From Elymus sibiricus (Eukaryota; Streptophyta; Magnoliopsida; Poales; Poaceae): 64,000 bases of DNA. A model generated the notes under the pieces. That model saw nothing but the letters and a program-made list of their open reading frames with translations, had not been told where the DNA came from and made no database searches. Location of the stretch: assembly GCA_039707655.1 (NCBI GenBank), contig CM077672.1, forward strand, positions 353,692,031 through 353,756,030, given 5' to 3'. Made by a program: the position numbers and the translations under genes. Shown piece after piece: positions 11,993 to 24,000 of the stretch. Numbering within the stretch: the first letter of the stretch is position 1; every line of letters begins with the position of its first letter.

Positions 11993-12042
11993 CTTGTCTT
12001 AGTTTGTGAATGAATGAATGAATGGTGAGTGAGTCCTCTCGT

Positions 12043-12052
12043 GCCATATATG
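12043..12052 (-). promoter_or_regulatory. Possible TATA box of the PGIP gene
   Basis: The minus strand reads TACATATATGGC here, about 55 bp upstream of the PGIP start codon, leaving a short 5' leader. It is the only TATA-like stretch between the gene and the transposon inserted at 12139. Confidence 0.45.
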
Positions 12053-12138
12053 TACACTAGACGCTTGCAACTTGGAAAGTTTGGTGCAAATTCAAATGGG
12101 AAATCAAAAACTGTAGGAGAAGGCAATAACTACCCTAA

Positions 12139-14754
12139 GAGCATCTCCAACAGGCGCGCAACCGCGCGGCGCGCTAAAACTTTTTTACAGCGCCGAAATA
12201 GCGGTTTTTTGCGCGCAGCAGGGCGCTGGCTCCAGCGGCCGCTGCAAAATATGGCGCGCGCGAGCAGCTCCAGCAGGCGCGCTAATTTACAGCGCGCGAG
12301 CAGCCGACGCTTGCAAATATGATTTTACATGTCCATTTGACAATATGATGATGTTTCAAACATTAAACAAATGTGCAAAATAAAAGACATAGCATAGTTC
12401 AATTGCACGGCATAGTTCAAAATCACCCAACCAAGTTCATGACAAATAAAAGTTCACACAAACAAATGGCACATCAACAATCATGCCACATCATCATCCG
12501 ATTCTTCCTCCGATTCTTCCTCCTCATCCTAAGACGATTCTTCCTCCTCCTCTTCATTTTGAAGCGCCGCATCGTCATCGGGAGCTCGGATGGTGTTCGC
12601 AAGATCTCCAACGGCATCATGCGAAGGTATGTAAAGCACACCGGAAGAAATGCGTCCACCCATGTCACCCGGAGGTCTTCCATGCCTCCCATGAGAGACC
12701 CAAAACTCATGCCTCACATGTCTCCCATGGTAGCTCCGAAGCCACCCATGCCTCCCATGCCGCCCAAGGTAGCTCCGAAGCCACACATGCCTCCGAAGCC
12801 ACCCATGCCTCCCGTAGGTGCTCCCATGCCTCCCATGGTAGCTCCGAAGCCACCCATGGCACCCATGCCTCCCATGGCCATGGCTTTTTTTTGGACCAAG
12901 ACTTCTTCACGGGAAAGATTGACGTACTCCTTTTGCTTATCATCGAGGTTAGATGTGTCCGTGAAGAACAAGTACTTCTCCCATTCCAATAATCTAGATC
13001 GCTCCTCCATGGCCAATTTCTTCTCCTCCAATGCCACCTTCCTCTCCTCCGCCGCCACCCTCCTCTCCTCGGCCGCCAACCTCCTCTCCTCGGCCGCCGC
13101 ATCTTGGCTCCTTGCCATCATCCTCACCTCGTTCGCTTCCTTTCTTGCCTTCACAATAGCTTCCATAGCATTCTTCAAATCATCATCTCCTCTCTTCTTC
13201 TTCTTTTCTTTTGCATCTTTCTTGCCTCCATTTGGTCTTTTTGGCTTGGAGTAGGCAACCGAGTTTGGAGTAGGGCTTCTCTTGCCGCCATCACTTGATG
13301 CCTCCTCCTCATCATCATCCAAATCAATAGTTGCCTTGCTTTTCTTGCTCTCCTCTTCGTCATCACGTGGCTTCCATTTCTCTTCATCCTTCAACACATT
13401 GTAGCAATGGGCAAGCACGAATGGTCTCCCTTTCTTGACCTTCCCTTTCTTGTTCTTCTTCTCTTCTCCTTGAAATAAGTTTTGTGCAATAGTGAGCTAC
13501 AAACAAAAGAACAAGTTAGCATTTCAAACAACAACAAAAAAGCATGAACATGGAAGGAGCATAAAGAAATGGCACTTACCCTATCTCTATCATTAGTGCC
13601 ACTTGGGTTTATCGTGTCAACCGCCTTAAGTTTCGCCGCCCACCTTTGACAATCTTTGTTGATTGTCGACCACCGGGAGCGAAGAGATCTATCCGTGCGG
13701 TCAATTCCACTCGTGTTGTGTAAATCAAAGTGCTCCTTCATCTGGATCCAATATGCATCTCTACTTTGGTCCCCTCCAACATTGGCATCCATAGACACAT
13801 GCAACCATGTATTGCATAGCAAGATGTCTTCCTCCATGGTGTAGTTGCCCGCTCTTCCTTTCGGTGCATCGACTATACCCTCACCATCCTCGTCCACCTC
13901 AAACTCATGATCGTCTTCATGCACTTCATTGGTTTGAGACCAATGACCCATAGTTGTCATATATGTCTCATCATTGAAACTACAAGTATGTAGAAGAAAA
14001 CTAAGCATTCCATATGTATACATTTATGTAAAAAAACACCAACAAAAAAAGGGGGCGAAATCATACCTTGTGGGCATTTCATCAAACACCTTGTGCGCAT
14101 TGGCCGCCGGCGCAACAAATGGCGAGCTCTCGGCCGCTTCGGTCGGCGGAGGCGCGGCCGGACGCCCTGCAAGCTTCTTCTTCGGCCGCTTAGAAGAGCT
14201 ATCCGCCTTCTTCTTCTTCCCGGACACCTTCCCCGCCGTCGCCGCCGCCGCATTTGGTCGCTTGGAGACGGGGGCGCGTGGCTTCACGGTGGGCGGCGGC
14301 GCGACGCCACCCTGCGAGGTCGTCCGTGGCGGCATGAAAAGGCCGCGCGCGAGACCGGTGCTTGGAGGAGGGCTGCCGGCGGCGAAGCCAAAGCTCAACC
14401 CCGCGCTAGGGTTTGCGGCGGCGGCGGAGGGGCCGCGGGTGTAGGGAGGGGTGAGGGGGATGTCGGCGCGGCCTTCCATCGGTTGGATTTCGCCGGCGGC
14501 GGCGCGGGGCGGGGCGAAGGCGGGGCGGCCGGAGAGGTTGGCGGCAGTTGGTCGCGGGCGCTCGACTATCCAGCGCGCGGGAGCGGGCGCACGAAATAAG
14601 CGGCGCGCGATGCACTTTTCCTCCGCGCGCTGAACGCATTATACCGCGCGCGTGTTTTTGGCGCGTCTGCTGAAGCGCCCGATTCGGATACACGCGCGCA
14701 AAAAAGACGTTTTTTCCAGCGCGCCGCTAAGATTCGCGCCTGTTGGAGATGCTC
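12139..14754 (-). mobile_element. Complete PIF/Harbinger element carrying only ORF1, about 2.6 kb
   Basis: The two ends form a perfect 20-bp inverted repeat beginning GAGCATCTCCAACAGG, at 12139-12158 and 14735-14754. TAA flanks both sides (12136-12138 and 14755-14757), the 3-bp target duplication typical of PIF/Harbinger. Inside is a three-exon minus-strand gene for a Myb/SANT-like protein. No DDE transposase is visible, so the copy would depend on transposase from elsewhere. The perfect ends and largely intact ORF suggest a fairly recent insertion. Confidence 0.9.
12714..14479 (-). CDS. Harbinger ORF1, Myb/SANT-like DNA-binding protein, three exons
   Basis: Exons on the minus strand are 14479-14067, 13979-13580 and 13496-12714, all with GT..AG introns; together they give 531 codons. 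The first exon is Ala/Pro/Lys-rich with basic stretches (KVSGKKKKADSSSKRPKKK) that may be nuclear signals. The second holds the trihelix/Myb-like domain (NYTMEEDILLCNTWLHVS through LRSRWSTINKDCQRW). The third has a NAM-associated-type C-terminus with a charged coiled coil (AAEERRLAAEERRVAAEERK) and a Gly/Met-rich end. In this superfamily ORF1 binds element ends and helps import the transposase. The TGA at 12714 ends the frame inside the Gly/Met repeat; another frame downstream (ISSGVLYIPSHDAVGDL) looks like the original C-terminus, so the tail is probably frameshifted. Often misannotated as a NAM or GST T3-like protein. Confidence 0.75.
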
Positions 14755-14757
14755 TAA

Positions 14758-15094
14758 TTAACCATGGGTGCCTGCTGCCTGTTTCCAGGTTCGTGCAGCC
14801 GCAGCCGCAGCCAATTTGGACTGAAATGCGATCTTGCAACTAGGAGTAGTACCAATGGCCTTGCTTGGTTTATTGCCTGCTGCCAAATTTACGCACGTGG
14901 TGATGGTGACCTGGTCCATTCAAGTCAACCCGCTGCATGCGTCGCTGATTGACTGACCACTGTCTGACTCACACTGGCATTTGATAATTAAGCACCATGA
15001 TTGCCAACAGGGATTGGATCAATAAGTAAGTGGGTTCTTGCCTGCTGTCTCTCTCCATGGATTGCTCGTCCAAGGTAAAAACATGCCGCAATTC
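14758..15094. other. Short gene-free interval
   Basis: Sequence between the Harbinger target duplication and the target duplication of the next insertion. Nothing recognisable as a gene. Confidence 0.4.
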
Positions 15095-15109
15095 AAGTCT
15101 AGCTAGGTC

Positions 15110-15859
15110 GTTACCTTGATAAAGGCATCGTCATGTAACTACTGTCGATCCACTCGTGCTGCTCCGGGGGAAACAATAAGATCTGATCTTCCAGATCGGA
15201 CGATGGCGACACTGCGGTGTAGTTTCTCTCTTGGGAGCATCGTTTGTGGAGCTACGCCAGAAGATAGAGGCAGGAGGTGGAGCGGCTTCGTCTTGCACGG
15301 AGCTTCGGTGGAGATGTCAAGTCATGCCTGGCCGACATGTGATACGCTGTGGCATGCCTGTTCGGCAGGTGCTACGCACGACAGATCTTCTAGAGACTTC
15401 AAGCTGTGTCGGTTGGTGGTACATGGCGGCATGGTGCTACGATGTACCGATGGCGACCGCGACGTGCTCGGCAGTTTGGGCGTAGGGAGGTGGTGCCGTT
15501 GGGCGCCGTGGTGGCGTTGACGGATGGATGGACTGGCAAGGATGATGCGGATCTCTTTCCTGAAGATGGGTCAGCTGTTCGATGATGATGGCGGCCTCTA
15601 AAACGTATGCATGTGGTGTACGCTTTAGTTTTGCTGCACCGGTTGTAGGTTCCGATACGTTATGTGGATGGATCGGCGACGATGCCGGTTTTAGATATGG
15701 GAAGTGAGAGCACTCCACATTATCGAGTCTGTAGGTGTGAATGATGGCTTCAGGTGGCTTGATGTATATTCCTGTCAGATCTTTGTTGAATAATTAATAA
15801 AAATGGCCGTATGGATTGATGCAGAGGCCGGGGGTTTTAACCTCCTTTTTTTTTTAAAA
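15110..15859 (+). mobile_element. Non-LTR (LINE-type) insertion, 5'-truncated, with 15-bp target duplication
   Basis: AAGTCTAGCTAGGTC occurs at 15095-15109 and again at 15860-15874, exactly bracketing this 750-bp segment. The right end has the usual 3' end of grass LINEs: GAATAATTAATAAAAATGGC, then ATGCAGAGGCCGGGGG, then a homopolymeric tail. Long, variable-size target duplications are the mark of target-primed reverse transcription. No reverse transcriptase frame remains; open frames within (15116-15520) are not recognisable, so this is either a severely truncated LINE or a LINE-dependent non-autonomous copy. Confidence 0.8.
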
Positions 15860-15874
15860 AAGTCTAGCTAGGTC

Positions 15875-18542
15875 ATGCCTCGTGAGGCAGTAGCTAAGCC
15901 GGATGCACATACCCACACCCCACAGCATGGATCATTACAATCAGGGTTCACAATACCGACCGACAGAGATGCTGAAACCGCCCTCACCGGTTTCACAGTG
16001 TTCGGTTTGCCGTCCAAAATTCAAAAATGAATGAAATATACTAAAATAGGTGATGGTAAGCCGAGCGTTTTTGTGTCTTATTATTTGGTTTTTCTGGTTT
16101 ACCGAGACAAGTGCGTCCGAAACCAAAAATAAGTGTACAAAAAGGAAAATGGGGAGGAAAATGTTGAAAATTGTGGCATCACCTTTGCTAATTATTTCTT
16201 TATTTATTATGTAATGTTTCGAAAATGGGGAGGATGAGTTTTCCTTTTCTTTTTATTTATTATTTTCCATTTGATCTTTTTGTCAGTTGTTTGGCCTATC
16301 AAAAATGCTTCTTTTCATCAAGTTTTTATAGCGGATGGCTTCATTATTTATGTAGTGTGAGACCGCCAAGGAGGAGTCCCCCGTTCTCCGCCTTGACCCC
16401 TCCCCACGTGTTTGTGCCGATCCGCCACCGCCATCAAGGGGGAGGAGTCGTGCGCCACCCGTGACGCCCCCAAGCCAAGAAGGCAGATCTGATGTCTCCT
16501 AAGCCATTTCTGTTTAATGCTCATCCTTATATTAGTCTTCTCGAGTGCTTTGTCATGACTCACACACATCATTTTGGTTGAGTCTATTCTTAAGTGCTCT
16601 TTTTGCATGTTGTTCAACCATATGTTTGATGCAAGTGCTAGGCTTATTTTATTATCTATGCTCACTTTCACTTATTTTTGTGTTCTTATTGATTTTGTGG
16701 GAGTGATGATCTTATTTTCGTGCACCTTGTATCCAAATACAAAAATTCTAACTAGTACAAATCATGGGGAGCTTTTCTATTTTATTTAGAACACTCCTTT
16801 GCTCAAATCATAATATCTTTCATTCATTGGCTTGCCGGATCTTTTAATTGCTTGCTTCACTTCTTGTTATGCCTTTGTGTCATATCATCCTTTAGCAATC
16901 TTTGGATCCTCGATATAGTTTGTCTTCCTCCAACTATCTATCATTGAATATGTGTATTTCATTCCACTCATATTTTGAGAAATACACACTTTATGGAGGA
17001 ACACATATTATATTGGCCTTCTAAGTTTTTCGCCCATTTTGGCATTCGATGCCAATGGGGGAGAAGTTTAGAGAGTTTAGTAGAGAGTTAAGAGGGTTTT
17101 GGTTTCATGCTTTGATTTTGTTCTTAAGCATTTGCATCTCATGCTCATGCATTATTGGTTGTTGCTTTGCATGGTTGTGTTTAATTCCTTATATAAACTC
17201 TCTTGAAAGTGACTGGTAATTGATGACAATCCCTATGGACTAATGGTTGCCTTGATTTATATTTGAAGGGTTTGTCCATATGCATTGCTTGAAGACCATT
17301 TGTTGGTTTCAAGGTTATTAGAAGAAGATTATGTCTTGATCAAGGTGCTATTCAAGGAGTTATAAAAAGATTGCTCATGTGAGAGTTGAGTCTATTGCAC
17401 GCATGTCTTGAAGAAGAAGATCGTGTGAACATTCATGTTTAGCTTCAAGACATCATCTTTATGAATAGAGAAGATAAGTTTCAAGGTTGATCAAGACTAA
17501 GTCAAAGAGTGATTCAAGTTGATCAACACACAAAGCGTAGAAGATGTAATGGGAGGGATCAAGTGATCCCATGGTATGGTAAGAATTGTCCATTACGCTT
17601 TGTGTACTAACACATGGTCTATGTGAGAGTTCTTTGTGGGGTAGGTATGTTTCCATGGGCATGCATAAAAATGAAGATCTCATATGACCCATGGAGGATG
17701 CCATCAAGTGGTGATCGTCATCAAGGTTGCGTTGGGCAAGTTCAAGTGGAGCATCACGAAGAGATCATGCTTGAAGCTTGCCGTCCACTCTCGTGATAAT
17801 GGACATGTGAAGATGTGCCTAAGAGAGGCTCACCCATAGTGGAGTATGGGGGAGAAATTTACTAGTCTTCATCGAGCCAGCGCAATCAAGAAATGTGATA
17901 CAACTTGAGGAAGCCAAGATCGTCATCGTCTAGCTCAAGTGGACTATGCACAAGGTAAATGTTTGACCCTGATAGGTTTTCTATATCACCGGTCTCCTGG
18001 TGTTAGTTGGGAGGCCGGGTAATAGGATTGATTGCCGTACTATCAAGGGGGGCTCTTGAGTGAGTAGTTTGATCGTATCATTCGTAGAGAGCTCAGACCA
18101 TTGCATCATTGGCATCATCTTTCTTGGTTCTTGTTTGGCTTTTCTCTTTGTGATTTTTGGGTCTTGTGGTTATCTTCATGACAAGCTGAAGTTCATCGAA
18201 ATGTCCCGCTATGACGGGAAACCGAGTGGGAAGAGGTGTCTGGCAGAAAAACGAAAAGGTGCGTCATGGGGTAGGGTTTTTGTGTTGGGCCCGCATACTG
18301 GAGATAACATGGCAGATAGTCCGGACAATCATATTTCTCCCCCACATATGGTCTGGATTAGGGGGTGCCCGAGCTGTATAGACGGTTGAATTTTGGGGAG
18401 CATGCTGGACGCCTGTTTGATGTCTAAACACGCTCGGACATATCAGGGAGAAACGAGCCTCAACCTTGGAGACGACCTTAATCATTTGTTTAATTCATTT
18501 ATATGCACTGTAGCCCGTAGCAATGCACGGGCATTCTACTAG
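15875..18542 (+). mobile_element. Repeat mosaic ending in a Helitron 3' terminus
   Basis: The stretch has no intact gene. Parts resemble LTR-retrotransposon non-coding sequence, for example TTTTGGCATTCGATGCCAATGGGGGAGAAG around 17038-17067 and GGGAGGCCGGGTAATAGGATTG around 18009-18030. The right limit is a Helitron-type end (18513-18542). The Helitron 5' TC end was not identified, so how much of this interval belongs to it is unknown. Confidence 0.45.
18513..18542 (+). mobile_element. Helitron 3' terminus
   Basis: A hairpin GCCCGT..ACGGGC (18513-18518 with 18527-18532) is followed after six bases by CTAG (18539-18542) and then a T. A short GC hairpin just inside a CTRR end next to T is the diagnostic Helitron 3' structure, and this sequence variant is abundant in grasses. 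Confidence 0.75.
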
Positions 18543-19353
18543 TCATAATTAATCATGACTTTACAAAGAATACTAGAAGTAACAAAAATTACAACCAGAT
18601 TCATGGACCACCTAGCGACGACTACAAGTACTGGAGCGAGCCAAAGACACGTCGCCGTCATCGCCCCTCCCTCATAGGAGTCAGGCAAACTTTGTGGTAG
18701 TAGAAAGTCAAGAAGTCATCGTGTTAAGCTTCCACAGGACCAGTGCATCAGATTAACAACCATCGCCAATGAAGAAACTTGTAGATCGGAAGGATCAAAC
18801 TTGTAACCACATGAAAGAAGACTGGATCCAAACAGATCCACCGAAGAGAAAAACCGACCGAGTCGTACGAGATCCGACGGAGACAAAAGTCCACACGCCC
18901 TTCGACGACACTAGACGTACCATCGGGGCGGGGATTGGACGTAGAAGACATTATTCCTGCTGAGGGACATCGCTGCCGCCACACAACCCCAACTGACACT
19001 GAACCTTACAAGAACAAGAGCGGGGGCCCTCCCGCCAGCAATGGCGAGGTCTGCCGCACCTCCGCGGCCCAAAGGCCATCGGAGGTGGGGTGGACCGGCG
19101 CCGGCGCCAATGGGGGGAAGGGGAAAACTTAATCGCCTGGGAGTTGCCTCGTGGGGAGGAGGAAACATGGAGGTGTTTTTGTCAATTTAAAAACCCATAT
19201 ATTCTGAATATCTTAGCATTTTTTAAGTATGTTAACAAAAATCTACTCTCCACCTTTTTTCTAAACCTTGAAATGCTCGATATTTTATCTCTTTTCTCAC
19301 CTGTGCGGGTAGGTTGTGAACCCTCATTTTTGCAGCAAGGTTGTCTTTGTAGC
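18543..19353. other. Unassigned repeat-like interval
   Basis: The part 18590-19140 (ACCACCTAGCGACGACTACAAG onward) has the look of a dispersed grass repeat, but its class could not be determined. Open frames overlap on both strands and resemble no known protein. Confidence 0.3.
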
Positions 19354-19361
19354 ATCACACT

Positions 19362-20022
19362 TAAGGGTGAAAGTGGTTAGGATAATTTCTGACTGAAACA
19401 GTTTCTGATTCCATTTTTATAGGATACGGTGAGAGATTTTTTAGATCAAAAAAAGAATCCGATTCGAACCCGAGTTTGATTGGTACGATATGGTATTACT
19501 AATATAGGATAATCCTTTTTTTAGCCGGATAATCCAACCTTTTAAATATGGATATTCGATTTGTGGGTAAATTTTGAAGTGTTGACTAGCTACACGTGAA
19601 TGCTATATTTGCTTATAAGACAAGACATATGCTTGTTAGTGATTTCTTTCACTTATTTTAGTACTCCCTCCGTTCCTAAATATAAGTCTTTCTAGAGATT
19701 TACACTATCGTAGTATAGTGTAAATCTCTAGAAAGACTTATATTTAGGAACGGAGGTAGTACTTTGCAGTGTTTTATGTATGCTTAAAGCGTATAAGTAT
19801 TAAAACTTGCACATTGTCTATGTATAGTTTTATTTTAAAGCATTTATATTCCTCTTATATGCATTTGGTATATGACCATTTCTGATCTGACTTACCGTAC
19901 CGCATCGGAGTCCGCATAATTCGACATTCAAATCCGCATTCGTCCCACTTGTGAATCCAAAAATAATATGAAATAGGATGGTATGGGCATTATCCGCCTG
20001 AATCCGATCCGTTTTCACCCTA
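19362..20022. mobile_element. hAT MITE with perfect 8-bp target duplication
   Basis: The left end is TAAGGGTGAAAGTGG; the right end, reversed, is TAGGGTGAAAACGG, matching the TAGGGNTGNAANCGG-type ends of plant hAT MITEs. ATCACACT is present on both sides (19354-19361 and 20023-20030), the 8-bp duplication made by hAT transposases. A Stowaway element sits inside. No coding capacity. Confidence 0.85.
19664..19759. mobile_element. Stowaway MITE nested in the hAT MITE
   Basis: A near-perfect 96-bp foldback runs from CTCCCTCCGTTCCTAAAT to its mirror ATTTAGGAACGGAGG, flanked by TA on both sides. The ends and TA target fit Tc1/mariner-dependent Stowaway elements of cereals. The arms pair almost completely, which suggests a young copy. 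Confidence 0.9.
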
Positions 20023-20030
20023 ATCACACT

Positions 20031-20979
20031 AGAAACCAGAATTTTCCCACGGTAACCTATTTTCGTGTGCGGCCCGAAGCATCTCACGGGAATAAGAATT
20101 TTCTTGGCAGGTTTAATTACGCCGCGAGGAAAATAGTACATTTTACAGAATACTAGTAAGCCACTTAAAAAAATACTAGTAAGATAAATACTGCAGTCGT
20201 CAAATGCCCCGCGGTTTTGCTAATATCGCATTATACTGTAATGTCTACAGACTGTTTTTTCATTAATGCTTATAATCTGAAATATTGTAGGTTTCTTAAA
20301 CTGTTTTTGTTACATCAAAATTGTTGTATTAGAATTACTTTTTTTACATGTATATTAGAATTACTTTGTATAGAGTTTCAAAAAAATGAATTACTTTGTA
20401 TCCAAACAGACCAACTTTCTGAGCATAAATTGTGGTCTCTTTGTATTATGTTTCAGCCTGGGACATTCTAAACCCATCAGTAGTATGCATAAAAATTCGG
20501 GTTAGGATCATCTACTGTAGCGCACCGTGCGGTACGGTCGCTGTCGTGTGGACCCGGCCCCATGTGTCATCCGCACTACAGCACCATACAGTACCGCACT
20601 CAAACCGCATAAAAATTCTGGTCTCAAGTATCATCCCTGGATTCTAAGCCCATGTGTAGGAGCTGTGAGTATTTGATTGGGCCTGAGTTCATGTAAAGCT
20701 ACCACTTCAAAAAAAAAATCCATATATGATACCCATGTAAGAGAACCCATGTTGTCCAGTATAGTCCCGAGCAGCATATGATTCGTACGGCATTGCTGTG
20801 AGATTCAAAATCACTTGTTCTTCAAAAATTGGATTAGGAAAATGTTCCAAATCATATTTTCAGCTACATAATAATATGTTCTCAGTAATAGTACATTGCT
20901 GGAATTAGTAAATGTACCCGGTAACTAATTGCCTAGTACTACTACATTCTATACTGTTTGACTGCACACACAAAATGTA
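20031..20979. other. Gene-free interval
   Basis: AT-rich DNA without recognisable genes. A short palindromic pair of GTGCGGTACGG and CAGTACCGCAC lies at 20526-20600 and may be the remains of a small foldback element. Confidence 0.35.
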
Positions 20980-21050
20980 CTCCCTCCGTCCCATAATGTA
21001 AGACATTTTTTGACGTGTCAAAAAAGTCTAACATTATGGGACGGAGGGAG
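20980..21050. mobile_element. Stowaway MITE, about 71 bp
   Basis: Inverted ends CTCCCTCCGTCCCATAAT and ATTATGGGACGGAGGGAG, with TA on both sides (20978-20979 and 21051-21052). Confidence 0.9.
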
Positions 21051-21770
21051 TATTATATTAAGTTACAGAGGGGTTAGATTACAAACTAGCCCTGTACATT
21101 TCACAGTTAAAACGCATCTCAACCACCTTAATCGCTCAAGGTATATCAAACCTCGATGTCGACTAAATGTCAGCATAGATTCCAAGTCTCCAACAGATCA
21201 TGGCGATGGACTGAAACAAGGACATCTCCTGTCAAAATCAGATGAACCTGGCCGGGATCATGTACGAACACGTCTATATTCAGCGAACCACTTGTTCCTC
21301 AGCCTCCATTGATAGGTTATGAACAACAATGTAATTGTCATCATCATAAAAAAAACACTATACCTGACATGATCTTTGCAACAGGTGTTGTTTTGTTTAG
21401 CTGTCGTTAGACTGTATATAATGCCGCAGCTGTACAGCGAATGAACTATGCCAAGATCATGGGATTGTTCACGTTCAACGGATCACATGCTCCCAGCAGT
21501 TCTTGCCCGTGTTCTCCACATTAGTTGAGGACCAGCTGAACTTTTTTATTCATTGTAATTGTCACTACTGATTACTTAATGGATCAGACTTGAAAAAGAC
21601 TTTCAAAACTAAATTCCAGCTGGCTTTCGTACATACACCGCTGACTGATGATTATAGCAATGTTTAGGAAATTGTATCAATATTCAATAGAACAATTAGT
21701 GCAAATGTAATTGCCACCGATCCTGTAAAAAAATCATTTTAAACAAACATATAGTTTTACATGTGATCTA

Positions 21771-22030
21771 CTACCTCCGTCCCGAAACAGATGGCATATA
21801 AATTCAGTCAAAAAGTCAATGCTATCTAAGTTTGACCAAGTATATATACAAAAATATTAAGATAAACAATATCAAATCAATATCAATATATCCACCATTA
21901 GATATATATTTTCATAATCTATTTGTTAAATATTATAGTTGTTGACATTTTCTTCTATATATTTGGTCAAACTCTGAAAGAATTGACTTTTTGACAGGAA
22001 TTATACGCCATGTATTTGGGGACGGAGGTA
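21771..22030. mobile_element. Stowaway-like MITE, about 260 bp
   Basis: Left end CTACCTCCGTCCCGAAACAG pairs with the right GGGGACGGAGGTA. Subterminal segments AGTCAAAAAGTCAAT and ATTGACTTTTTGAC also pair. TA flanks the left end. Confidence 0.75.
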
Positions 22031-24000
22031 TTATCTAGAATAACACCTACATAAAACACATTTTTTGGATTTCATAAATGTACTATTATATAAAATAATG
22101 GCCAAAGTTGTATTATGAAGATCATGTGATGATCAGAACAACAACCATTAGAAGGCCCCAAGGGATACAACATTGGTTTGTGCGCAAACCATTGATGCAG
22201 GATGTGAGATTAACCAAAAAAAAGTATATACAACATATCGAATAAATTGATAAATCGTGTACGATGTGATGCACGTGATGGCAAGCGTAATTAAAGCACA
22301 CAAGATATATACACAACACCATCAAGCATATATTGGTAAATCAAAAGTAATAGATATTTTTTGTGTGTGTGGAAAATCTATCAACGAACCTCACTAATGT
22401 ATAGAGTATCTTAGAACATCTTCTCTGATAAGATAACGTGCAAGTCACTTGTATCTATCTAAATCAAAACCTATTCCCCGACAGTTTCTTCGGTCGTTGT
22501 TTCCTTTAGTTTCCCTCGCATTCCGTAATTGATCTGGCAACTAGAGGCAGAGGCACCCTTGGATCAATGTATGGATTGTAGTTAGTTTCAATGCTAGTTT
22601 TGTATATATCTGGTTACAATGTCTTAATTAATAATGGAGGTGGCGTGCATGGAATAAAATTCCACGGCTCTATCTTTTTCATGACGTGGTGTGGTTAACA
22701 TAGCCAACACCGAGAAGCATGTGATGTCTTTTGTCCTGCAGATCGTCAGCTCTAACTTTTGCATTATCGTCCATTGATTCAACCTACCTTGGCGGTTCGA
22801 CCTTTTTCGATGTTGTTGGCGTTGATAGTGGTGTGCAATTGTATTCGGTTAGTATGTGATTTCCACGACGGGATGTTTGGTTCCTACCCACGCTTTGCCA
22901 CAACTCAAGCTAGGAAAATTTGATCAAGTTAGGCGGGTGTTTTCTTCTAGACACAACTAACACAATATATTTTGTGTGAGAAATAAGTCCCACAAGTCAT
23001 ACACACACGAAAGTTTGGCAATGTGTCATTGGGCAAGCTAAAATGTGGCTAAGAATTTGAACACCTAATGTTGGCCAATTTGCCAAAAAATAAATAGTGT
23101 GGCAAACTATGAAACAGTTAGCCACCGATCAAAATGACCTGATTCTGTTCCCCGCAAAAAAAAGACCTGATTTTGTGCTTCACTTTTTTTTTTCAAAGTA
23201 CGGCGACAAATCATCAGTTCGATGACTTGCCTTTCAACTAGGAGATCTTTGGTTCTCACCTATTGGTGTGCGCGGTTCATTTCAGGTGCTTTTAAAATGG
23301 TTGAGATCTGTCCAACTTGTTCAAATTTGGTCATATGAAGTTCATTCACTATAAGATTCGGAGAATACCAAGCTAGAAAAGGCGAATTTGAAAATCTTGG
23401 GCCTATCTCTTGATTTTATCAGCGAGATCTTCGTTATTTGTGCGCGCGTGAATGGGCCGCGAGACACGAATCAGTTGCTGGGCCTGAACACAGATTTAGT
23501 CCGGGCCTGAAGAACCGTTTAAAGACCAGGACGAAATTAGCGCTCGGAAAATGGCAATCGGACGCGCTCGTACCTCACATTTTCAGGCGGCAGGGCCACA
23601 CAGACAGACATAACGATGGTTGAGCCGAAGCAGCTTAAGGACAAACTGGTCCACGTATGTGGTTCCCGAAAATAGGTGTCGGTTAGATGCCATAACAGGT
23701 GAGTGCGATCGATGGGAAATCGTCGGCCGCAAGTCGCGCAATAGGAGTTTTTTTTTTCTTGAGGCAAGTCGCGCAATAGGAGTGGTTTGCCCTCCCCCGC
23801 AGAAAACACATGGCCCAATGCTGGCCCTAATCTAACTTCCCACCCAGTGCTTTCGCCATCAATCGAAGGCACTAGCTAACTAACGAGACGACTCGCCAAG
23901 ATAGAAAGCATCAATGGCTTGGAAGTTGGAACAACTTACATCTAATTTCTTCCTCCACGGAAATCACATGGCTCATTATCCTTCTTGAGTTCGTGCTCCA
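22031..24000. other. Gene-free interval
   Basis: No recognisable gene. A 20-bp direct duplication around a poly-T run lies at 23729-23783. TE fragments are possible around 22870-23120 (GATGTTTGGTTCCTACCC), without clear ends. Confidence 0.35.

Noticed and set aside
12373..13254. 293-codon plus-strand ORF
   Set aside because: It is the antisense of Harbinger ORF1 exon 3; its Pro/Met repeats mirror the Gly/Met repeat of the minus-strand protein.
13391..14023. Annotation of the Myb-like protein as an unspliced 210-codon gene
   Set aside because: Clear GT..AG introns at 13579 and 13980 join it to two further exons; the unspliced ends are intron sequence.
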